Shown: positions 49,570-59,747 of the stretch, one piece after another
Position numbering within the stretch: the first letter of the stretch is position 1
Layout of the letters: the number at the start of each line of letters is the position of its first letter
Assembly (NCBI GenBank): GCA_004335835.1
Contig: RWJK01001605.1
Coordinates: forward strand, 124,001-188,000
DNA length: 64,000 nucleotides
From: Scenedesmus sp. ARA3
Taxonomy: Eukaryota > Chlorophyta > Chlorophyceae > Sphaeropleales > Scenedesmaceae
Reading direction: 5' to 3'
The notes under the pieces: generated by a model
Seen by the model: only the letters and a program-made list of their open reading frames with translations
Database searches by the model: none
Told to the model about the DNA's origin: nothing
Program-made: the position numbers and the translations under genes

Positions 49570-52500
49570 ATGGCGTGGACGGTGAGGGCCAAAGCAGATG
49601 ACCAAAAGCAAATTGCTTTTGCATGCAATCGTCATCGCCTCGCCTCCCGCAGCGATCTGACGCTGTGCCCTGTCTCTGCCTGCTGCCCTGCCCCTGCTGC
49701 TGCAGCAATATACCCACTTGATTGTGAGTACGCAGCTTGAGTACAGCAGACAGCCTGCATATTCAGCTATGTTTTATTCTTGTTGTATCAAAAGGGTGTG
49801 GTGCAGCCGCCTATGTCTATTGGTGCTGTTCAGAGCACTGCACATGCATGAGCTGCCCACCGTATGCGGCTGCCAGCTGGCAAGCAGCATCATGCAGAAT
49901 ACCCGCAGCATCTGCCTGCCAGTTTGTGTCCAGCCTGTGCCTCAACACTTGTACACTTTCATCTCAATGTTTTGCTGGCTGTTGCGCCCTGCAGGTCATC
50001 CACGGCATCATCGCCTGGCTTGATGCTTACGGCATCGGCGCAAATGATGTGGCCAATGCCTTCGGTGAGTTGCCGCGGCTGCAGTGCATGTCACCCGCTG
50101 CATGTCACCCGCTTCCATTGCCTAAACCCTTGAAACTCATGCTGTTGTTACTGCTTACAGCGCCATGCTGACCACACACGCATCATGTTGCTGCTGCTGC
50201 TTCTGCAGGCACATCTGTGGGTAGTAAGACCCTGAAGGTGAGTCATCACACCAGCCGCATGAACCCGCACAATTTTCTGCACTAACTTGACCCGGCCCAG
50301 CCCTGCATACCCCTGCACTGCTGCTCAGCTTGTGCACAGCAAACACCTTTGCGTGCTTTCTTTATACTATAAAGACTAGTAGTGCTTTTCAACTGCTGCA
50401 TGTTGTTGTGTCAGTAACACAGAGCTGACATCGCATGCCAGGCACCTTGCACAGTATGTACACAGTATGGCTCGGCTGCAGTGCAGCACAGCGCATAAAC
50501 CGCACCTGCAGACAGCAATACCAAGCACTTTGACCAACAATGCCTCAAACTCTTTCTGGCGCCGCTGCTCCTCGTTCTGACGATGCTGCTGTTGCTGTCA
50601 CGTGCAGATGTGGAGTGCTGTGGTCATTGCCGCCGTGTTCGAGTTCCTGGTGGGTGCCTGCTAAGCATCTGAGTGTCTTGATCTGTCTGCCAACTTATCT
50701 CTGCTTGAAGCTGTTTGCTGCATTTCATCATGCTTCAACTGTCCAGCTTTTCAGCTGCTTGGTGCTGCTTGCGCTGCACAACTGTTGCTTTTTGGGCTGC
50801 GCTGCTACTGCTGCCGCTGCTGATGTGTTTGGCATTGTTGTTGTGGCTGCTTCTGTGTATTTCAGGGTGCCATGCTTCTGGGAGGCCAGGTCACAAAGAC
50901 CGTTGCTGGCGGTATTGCCAAGACAAAGGTGTGTTCAATCAAACCAGTGGCTTTTGAGCGCGCACTGCTTCTGCCTTCACCACCTTTCTACATCAGCGCA
51001 TCTCTGCAGCATCTTGGCTACCTGAAAACTGATGCAAATATGTTGGATGGCACGCTTTCCTAGCTGCTGCTCTGTTGCGTAAACTGACGGCTGACTGTCG
51101 CCGTGCCTGCTGTCTTTGCGTGCTTGCAGACCTTCCAAGACTACCCCCAGCTGTTCATGTTCGGCATGCTTACCGCCGAGACAGGAGCCATGGTGCGTAC
51201 GAAGTGGCATGCCCAGATGAGCCGCCACCATGTGGATCTTTCTTGCATGCACACCTTCTTGGCTGCAGCTATGAAACAACATACCTGCTGCATGGTTGAG
51301 ACAATGCATCGCCAAACTTGTGAGCATTACTGCTCACCTGTTCCTCTCGAGCAGCTGCCAACCGCTTGTGTACCCACATTGTGTTGCTGCTGCTGCTGCT
51401 GCTGCTGCTGTAGCTTTGGATCCTGCTGGCCACCTACATGGAGCTGCCTGTGTCCACCACCCACTCCATCATCGGAGGCGTCATCGGCTTCGCACGTGAG
51501 TTGCTTGCACTTGTGTTATATAACAGTGTAAAATTAGACTGCATGGCTGGTGTGCATTGTGCGGACACCACTGCCGTGACCCCAGAAAGTTCAGAGAAGA
51601 CGCTGACAAGACGTCAGCTGAGAGGAAGCTTGCTTAGCTGCAACACTGTCAAGCTGGCTATGGGGGCTGGAAAACTGTCCCTGCATCTGCACCTGTTCTT
51701 GTGAGATGCGGCGGTACTCACGCTGCCGTTCTGCACATCCGCTCTGTCTCTTCCTCATGTTTGCCTCTTGCAGTGGTGTTCGGTGGTGGCAACGCCGTCG
51801 TCTGGTGAGCATCTGACATCCTGAATCCAACAACTTATATTGTGCATTCAAACCCATCCGGTCTGGCACAAATGACAGATGTGTTACACGGCCTGTACAT
51901 GCATATGTGGCCAGTTGGCCGCATACCAGTGAGGGACTGCCTGCTGTGCAGCCCATTATGCAAAGATCACACCCAGTCCCTGGCAGCACTGTGTAATGTG
52001 TGGCTGCTGCCAGTCAAGTACAGCTGCTTGTCAGTTGGTCAAACATAACATCAGCTGCCGGTCAAACGTGACTGTTCCTTCAACATGGTGTGTTTCCTGC
52101 ATGCAGGTACGAGCCCAAGGCGGACTTCCCATACGTCGGCGGCATCGTGCCTGTGGTTATCAGCTGGTGAGTGCCAGTTCAAAATTAAATATATCATACT
52201 CATGTATCAAAAGACAAGACAATCAAAACCCGTACGCAACAATTTGGCAGCATTTGGCAGCTTTAGGGTGCACTTATGCCCCAAGCCTTGCAGCTGGGAC
52301 GAGCCTTGCCTCAGCCGCAATACAGCTTGGCCACGCTGCTGTTAGCACTGCGCCAGCATCTCCACACACACTCTGCGATCCATGTGCGTCCGACTCTCTA
52401 TGTAACCTGTCAAGCCTGTGCTGCATCCGACTCTCTATGTAACCAGTCAAGCCTGTGCTGCATCGAACTCTTTGCGTAACCTGCCAAGCCTGTGCTGCTG

Positions 52501-55500
52501 CCCCATGCCGCAGGTTCCTGTCCCCACTGATGGCCGCCCTGATCACTCTGGTGCTGTTCCTGCTGGTGCGCACGCTGGTGCTGCGCCGCGCCGCCTCCAC
52601 CAAAATTGCCTTCTGGGTGCTGCCCGTGCTGATGCTGCTCACCTTCTTCATCAACCTGGTGAGCGGCGCCCTTGTTGTAACTGTTGCATTGTGCTTGTTA
52701 TTGTGTTATTTTGTCATCATGCTGACTACTTCATCAACTTGGTGAGGAGTGCATTGCGTGTACATTGTGACTTGTTTGTACGTGTGACTGTCAATTTGTT
52801 TGTTGTTACATTGTTATAGTGAGTGACTGTGCTTTGGCCAGCGTCTGTCGCAAGTAGCAAAGCGCGCACCTCGCATGGCAGCTTGCTTACAACTCTGTGA
52901 CGGGCGTTGAGGTGCAAGTTTTGCGTATGTTGCTGTGCAGCGACGATGCACCTGCAAAATGTGTGCTGCGTGAACTGCTGTTCGTAGCTGTGTGTGTACT
53001 GTCATCAAACACTCGCTGCTGCCGTATGCTCACCAGCCTGCTGCGTGTGGTGCTGCTGCCGTGCTGCTGCTGTGCTGCTGCTGTGCTGTAAAATCATGTG
53101 CCTGGGAACCTTCCGGCGTCCAGTTCTTCATTTTGGTGAGTTCGTGCAGTTGAACCCTAGCTTGTTTCCTGCATCAGCAGACCACTTGCATTTGACCTAG
53201 TGAATCAGCAGTGATTTGCTGCAACAACAACCCAAGCATGTGAGCATCGTTGCATGGTGAATCAATTTAGTCGTCACCTTTGATCTGTTGTCGCCTGTCT
53301 GCTTGCATCATACATGCTCCACCCACCCACAATCTGGCAGACACCCGGATGCTAGTGCGCGGGTGTGCTGCCTGCTGTAATGATTGACTGACTGATGCAA
53401 TGATCTTTGTCACCCTTCTGACTCGCAGACCAAGGGAGTCAAGAGCATTGTGTCCATCGCTCCATCTGACGCAGCATGGTACGCCGCTGTTGGCGCCGTT
53501 GGTGCTGCCCTTATTGGAACTGGTGAGCATTTGACATCCCAGCTGCACAATAAGCACCACAGCATGGCACCAGTCTTGATGCAGGCAGGGCTCGGCTCCT
53601 GCAAGGCTGCTTTAGATCTAAATCTGTGTGTTGCAGCTCTACTGCTGCGCTTATCTCACACCATGTGCAGGAACTGCAGCTTATTGGCACCTTGCTATGC
53701 ATGCTGTGACCTCATTCAAACCTTCAAACTGCCTCTATTTTGTGTGCAGCCTGCATCTGGCCTTTCATGTACAAGCTGGTGCGCCAGTATGATGAGGCGT
53801 GTCTGCGCCTTTCACACCCTACGTTTTCTTGTACACAATCCAAACTTATTCAAACGCTTCAAACTGCCTCTGTTTTGTGTGCAGCCTGCATCTGGCCCTT
53901 CATGTACACGCTGGTGCGCCAGTATGATGAGGCCTGTCTGTGCCGTTCACACCCTACACATGCTTGTACATACTCCAAGTTAATTGAAACGGCTTCAAAC
54001 TGCCTCTTTTTCATGTTTTGTGTGCAGCCTGCATCTGGCCTTTCATGTACAAGCTGGTGCGCCAGTATGATGAGGAGCAGAAGGGGGGCGCCTCTCTGGA
54101 GGAGGGCAAGGGAGCCAAGGGCGATGCAGTTGACAACCACGGCTACATTGAGGTGGGAAACAGCGCTGCATTGTTATGTTGTGTTGTTATGTCGTATATC
54201 CCACTCAAATAAAAGGAGAGGGAACCCCAATCAAGATTGCGCGAGTGCCCTTGATGTACTGGCACTGGCGTGGTACGGGCATCTGCTGCTGTTTTGAAAC
54301 TTGTCTGCCAGGTCAGCTGCGGCTTGCTGCAGGACAAGCCAGCTGTCAATAACCAGTGTAACGTCACCAATCCACCTACTTGTCATGTAACGTTATATTC
54401 AAAATTTGAATCCTGCCAGGAGGACAGCTTCCAGAAGAAGATTGCCGCCAAGCTGCAGGCTGTTGAGGTGGACCCTGAGGACAAGTCCATGGGCGCCAAG
54501 ATGAAGCGCTTCAGGTGAGAGGCTAGATATGACTTTACTTTATTGAGGTCCCTACAGCTCAAATCATTGTGACGAAAGCACCAAAAGCAACCCAACTGCA
54601 AGTTGTCTGTCTGAGCTGTCTGTGGCGCGTAAGTTGAACTAGTCGTGCTGCCCTGCTGCAGCCAGCTTGTGCTGGAGCACAGCTGCTGACCTGCGCTGTG
54701 CTGACATGTGGCTGCTCATTTGTTCTTTCTTCTGCTTGCAGGAACGCCGCACTGTCTGGCATCAGCCACGACATCCATGCTGATGTGGAGCAGGATGCAG
54801 CCATCATGGACATGCACGACTCCGCCGAGCGCTTCGACCCACGCACTGAGACAGTGTTCAAGGTCCTGCAGGTCATCTCCGCCTGCGCCATGTCCTTTGC
54901 ACACGGTGAGTGTCGGCTGGATGCTTGCGCAGCGTGTGTTGCGCTTTGTGTGTGAAGGCTTGTCGCAGCTGACTTTCTCCCGGCAGCGGGCAGCAGTGTA
55001 CAGCAGTCTCCACCCTGCATCGTAGTGCATGCATCCTGCAAGCTCACAATATTGTGCTGCCGCCTCTCTTGGTGTGTATGCAGGTGCCAACGATGTTGCC
55101 AACGCCATCGGCTCGTTCTGCGCTGCTTTCTACGTGTACCAGAACATGGCGGTGAGTAATAGAAGGGAGCGATGCACCCTTCTATCTTGAGTCGTCCGGC
55201 TTGGCCCTGCCCAGTCCAGCTTGCAGGAAGATTGTGGGTGCTCGTCTTGCTGCAGGATGATCTGACTTGTCATGCAGCTGATGCTGCTGTTTGATCAGTA
55301 ACCTGCAGCAACGTGCGGCTGTTGTTTTGACACAGCGACCTTAGGGTAATAGTGTTTAGCTGTCATTAACGCTGTTACTAACACAAATGTCACATGCCGT
55401 GTTGGGCCGCAGGTGCCCGGCAGCAATGCCGAGGTGTACCCTTGGATCCTGGCCCTGGGCGGCTCTGGTATCGTGATCGGCCTGGCAACCTACGGCTACA

Positions 55501-56857
55501 ACATCATGCGTGTGCTGGGCGTGAAGTGTGCACACATCACACCCTCTCGCGGTGAGTACGATTCAGTCCACCTAGCAATTGGCCATTCCGGGGACCTGCA
55601 TCTGCAGGATGGTTTGTGCTTTGTGTCCAAACACGCAAGCCACATGTGCTGCAGTCTTACCAGCCTGCCCTGCTGCGCATCACCCAGTCAGCATGGCGCA
55701 TGTCACAGTGTGGAGCTGAGCGAGCTGCTGCTGCTAAACGTTTTGCTGACACACTGCTGCTGCTGCTGATGCTGCTGCTGCTGATGCTGCTGCTGCAGGC
55801 TTCTGCATGGAGACCGCCACTGCCTTTGTCGTTTCCGTCGGCTCTGCCCTCGGTGAGTGCTAGCAGGCACTTGCAGGAACAGCCCTCAGCCTGCTTGCAG
55901 GAAACGTTGCAGCCCACACATCAGGCCAGCGCTTGCAGGACAGCTTCCATGTGCTTGGCACGGTGCTGTCACCCTGATGCTGCTCTGTGTTGCAGCCCTA
56001 CATGCCACAGCAGAAGCAGCAGTTCATATCCTCATCGGTGCTCTGGCAGCCACCTTGCTCAACCTTAAACGGCCTTCTGCTGCTGGATCTAGCTATGCAC
56101 TGCGCCCACCTGAAACACTCTTCGCTGCATGGCTGCTGCTGCTGCTGCTGCAGGCCTGCCCCTGTCCACCACCCACACCATCACCGGCGCCACTGCTGGT
56201 GGTGGTATTGCTGAGGGCCGCTGGAAGGCACTCAACTGGCCCCTGTACGGCAAGATGATGGCGGGCTGGATCTTCACACTGGTCGCTGCCGGCGGCTGCT
56301 CTGCGCTGCTGTTCGCGCTGGGTGAGTAGCTGCGGCTGCATGGGGTGGATGCACTGGCTGCTGTATCCGCCGTGCATGTATATCTCTTGATGCTGAGGGC
56401 AGCTATCAACGCAGAGGGAAGAGGCAGGATTGAGTGAGACTGTACGAGGCTGAGCCTCCGCGTGCTGCACGCAGGCCAGTGCAGCTGCAGCTGCTCACGT
56501 GCATGCATCTTGTCTGCACGCGTACTGCTGCTGACACACTGCTGCTGCTGCTGCTGCTCCGACCCTGCAGCCGTGTTCACTCCCTCCATGTATGAGACCA
56601 AGGACCTCGTTATGGCTCGCCAGGTGGCAATCGAGGGCACCAACAACACACTGCTGCGCCTCGCCTTCGCCGAGGACGCGCGCCTGTTCAACGGGGGCAA
56701 GCCCAACAAGGCCTTCGATGCTGCTTTCGCCCCCATCAATGCATCCTGGTTTGACCAGAACCTTGGCGGCAAGAAGTGGACTCCCAGCGGGCCCATTTTC
56801 CAGGGCCTGAATGACACTATGGCCCTCTCCAACAACTTCACAACGCTGTCCGCATAA
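49570..56857 (+). CDS. PiT-family sodium/phosphate symporter (PTB-like)
   Basis: Twenty exons join in phase to 600 residues: 49570..49581, 49995..50064, 50209..50237, 50608..50649, 50866..50928, 51130..51192, 51414..51495, 51774..51804, 52107..52166, 52514..52658, 53124..53135, 53429..53522, 54028..54152, 54420..54514, 54742..54905, 55084..55151, 55413..55551, 55799..55852, 56154..56321 and 56571..56857. PiT proteins take up inorganic phosphate with Na+ or H+. Both family signatures are present: [18 protein letters not shown] near the N-terminus and [13 protein letters not shown] in the second half. Each is followed by its partner loop, [11 protein letters not shown] and [12 protein letters not shown] hydrophilic loop of about 120 residues separates the two halves. 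The final 90 residues are soluble with four N-x-S/T sequons. Exon 1 encodes only MAWT, exon 11 only FFIL, and the exon 13 region is triplicated. The mini first exon is the least certain. Confidence 0.95.
52391..52501. repeat. 37-bp intronic tandem repeat, three copies
   Basis: Copies start at 52391, 52428 and 52464. Each contains CTCT.TG.GTAACC.G.CAAG and GCCTGTGCTGC. The array lies in transporter intron 9, and its last copy runs into the acceptor of exon 10. Confidence 0.85.
53124..53135 (+). other. 12-nt in-frame microexon of the phosphate transporter
   Basis: TTCTTCATTTTG (Phe-Phe-Ile-Leu) lies between a good acceptor (GGCGTCCAG) and a consensus donor (GTGAGT). Both ends are phase 0. It restores the PiT pattern FFINL-FFIL-TKGVK between exon 10 and exon 12, which would otherwise lack four residues of a membrane helix. 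Confidence 0.82.
53741..54076 (+). repeat. Three tandem copies of an intron end plus exon start
   Basis: The segment TGTGTGCAG|CCTGCATCTGG...CAGTATGATGAGG begins (after the acceptor) at 53750, 53885 and 54028, spacings of 135 and 143 bp. Each copy can encode CIWPFMY.LVRQYDE with a usable acceptor. Only the third continues into the EEQKGG coding sequence and reaches a donor that keeps the frame. Copies 1 and 2 include about 85 bp of flanking intron and are lightly diverged. Confidence 0.92.
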
Positions 56858-59747
56858 GCGAGCAGCAAGCGTGAGGAGGTTGCGAGGTTAGGAGGTTTGG
56901 CTGCTGTTGAGGTGCTGCTTGATGTGCCTGTGGTGCTGAAAGCAGCTGGCACAGCGTGTTGAGCGCTTAGAGGATGAAGGGTGTGGTGGTTGCGCTATAG
57001 CATTGATTAGTTGTACAGGTGTTTTGGTGGTCCGCGCTGGTTTCAGCCGGCGCTGTTTCCACGTGCGTGTTGTTTGGCAGTGGGAGCATTGCACACACTC
57101 CTCAGACTGTTGGGGGAGCCAGTTGGTGCTTGCAGAAGCTGCATCAGTTTTATCTGCCGCCAGAAACTCATCGATGTTGTTGAGCTGTGCTTGATGGCAA
57201 GCTACTACTAGTATGCACAGGCGGAATGATGCACAGCTCTGCACGTACTAAAAGGTCAACACAAACTTTGTTGTCAGGCGGTTGCAAGCAGTTGCGAGCA
57301 ACAGTCAGCGCTTCGGGGTTGTCTGTGCAGTCCAGTGCATGGCATTTTGCCCAGGCACATGGTTGCTGCTGGTGAAGCGCAAATTTCTGTTATTGAAGTA
57401 GTGGCACTTCTTTTTGACATGCACATGTGTGCCACAAGGTGTCTTGCGTGTTGGCCGTGTTGCTGCCCTTGGTTGGAGGGCAGAGGTTCAGTGGCTCCGC
57501 TCCACATACTTGCACACACCATAACGCTGCCACACACCAGACAGTGACTGCTCGGCCCAGAATGTTCTGTTACTTTTCCGAGTAGCACGGGTCGACTTTC
57601 ACGCAGTCATCTGTGTCGTGATTCCGCACATATACCCACATGGAAGGACGACACGTGCACACACCTGAGCATGCATGCCATACATATGCCCTACATATGT
57701 ATGTACAGCATACACAGGTGCTGTTGCTGCCTGGTTTCAGCTTAGCCTCAAGGTTGAATTGCTACTTACAGCCTGTAGTTCAGTGCAAAGTGATGCGCTG
57801 CTTTTGTGTTCAAGTCGTGTAGTACCTGCCACAGTTGCGTGCATGCATGCTGCATGGTTCTTGCACAAGCACATGTGCTGTGTACACGCCTGTGATCCAG
57901 CGGCAGCAGCGCCCGCCTGTGGCAGCTGCCTATACATACATCACGCACTGTTTGGCGCACCTAGCCTGTCTTGCACTTACTATTTTACTAGCCACCACAG
58001 CTGTTTGGTTGTTCAGTGGGTTCTGCCCCTGGTTACTATCAGTGAACTGGTTATGATGAGATACATAGAGCCATTTGCACGTGATTGGCACGCTTATTAG
58101 TCTGTTCAGCAAGTCAATCAAAAGGCACCTTGAGCGTCCGTTGGGCCCCAATTGGGCTTTCTTGTCCTCTGTGGATGGGAGCTTGTACAGTACAGTACGG
58201 CTGACAAAGTTGTCAGCAGTCACGTGGCTTGTAACTGGTGGAATGGCCAACATCCCGATTCACACAAGCTTGAGCTTTGTAGGTCAATGCCAGGCACTGC
58301 CTGCAGTGCAGGTCTTGAAAGCTACGGATGTTGCGATGCTGCTGCTGCACAGAACCGCTGCTAGCTTGATGAGAGTGAAGAGAAGCGCTGGGAGCGTCCC
58401 CAATAGCCTGGGCTAAATCCAGGTTAGGACAAACGAAGATGTCACTGCCACCGCGGCAAGACAAATCAAAGCAACCAAAGCTGAAGGCGATGTGCCATGC
58501 GTGCTGCGACCGCAGCATGCCGCCGGGCCGCCGACGGCACTCAGCCCGACACTGGCAGTAGAACTCGCCAGCTGAGCTGGGCTAAACACAACCAAGCAAA
58601 TCAGCCAAGCGATGGCGTTGATGCTGTGGCTTTATGTGTACCATCATGATGGTGAGCCAAGAGTCGCTGCCCTTTAACCAGTGGCTGCACAGCACAGAAT
58701 TTGCAGCCCAAGTGACTAAGGCGGCCTGCAGATTGCAGCAGTCTTTATGCCGTAAATTGAAATTAAATTTGAAAGCAGTGCCTCCCACAATATGCCAGGC
58801 AAGACTGATAACCAGATCTGTTGTCCCAAAGATGCGAACTGCCCCAACTATAATCACAATGTAGGCAGTATACTGCGAGTACGTACTCATTCAGCGCAAG
58901 CATTCACAGTGTTAACGTTGAGCGTTGACAGCGTGCTTGCTTGGCCAGCAGACGCTGACCCAGTACGATTTGGAAGCAAAGCACAAACGTGACACTAGCC
59001 TAGCACAATGCACTGTAAGAGGATCACAATGCACCGGCACACCGTCAGATCATGCCAAAGAACGACAAATGACAAAGTTCAAGGTGATGCACTCCGCGGC
59101 AGCAGCCTGCTGGGTTGATTAACGCTGCCAGCCAGTCACACACCCTTGGCTTTCAAAGCACAGATTGCACAGACGCTCAGCCTCTGTAGTTTTGGTTCAA
59201 AAATGAAAAGCAGACAAAGGCTGCTGAAAATTCAGTGAATGTATCACAGGTGTGCTAGAAAGCGCAGCTTGGGATCAGCTGCAACATTGTTGTTGCTGTG
59301 CTTTTGAGCAGCACACTGCACTTGCAAGGCCATTAGGCCATGGCCTTGCAAGGCCCTTAGGCACATAACTGTGACCAAACAGTGTACAAACACGCAGACT
59401 GCTCAAGTCAGCCTTTGACACAAAATGGCATTCGCCAGCGGCTGCAAACATCATCTGCGACTGGTACAAACAATGTAAGCTGCAATCTGCGCTGTATGTG
59501 CAGATTTGCCCTGTGACGTCCAGCACAGATGGTGCCAAACCAAGTAATCAGTTCATGGTCACACAGGCGAATGACTATGCATTGCAGCAAGCTTACCCAC
59601 AGGATACACCCTCTCTTCCCCCTCTATGCCTTACATGCACTAACAAACCTACAGCCAGGTGGCCCCAGCACCGCTAGCGCTTGGATCACGCATCCCCAGC
59701 AGCCTTCTAATGCACTACAGCCTGCACGCAATGTACTGCGCCAACAT
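56858..59747. other. Convergent intergenic region (2.9 kb)
   Basis: It lies between the 3' ends of the transporter (+) and the cyclin-like gene (-). No ORF is splice-supported. A GC-rich patch at 58430-58585 is open on both strands but has no recognisable product. An 11-bp inverted repeat lies at 59321-59352. Confidence 0.45.
59321..59352. repeat. 11-bp inverted repeat (hairpin)
   Basis: CTTGCAAGGCC (59321-59331) and GGCCTTGCAAG (59342-59352) are exact reverse complements around a 10-nt loop. It sits about 400 bp past the cyclin-like stop, so it could shape that transcript's 3' end. Confidence 0.65.

Noticed and set aside
58413..58595. GC-rich ORF after the transporter
   Set aside because: Open on both strands with no recognisable product or exon partner; could be a missed last exon of the cyclin-like gene, but no phase-consistent acceptor was established.
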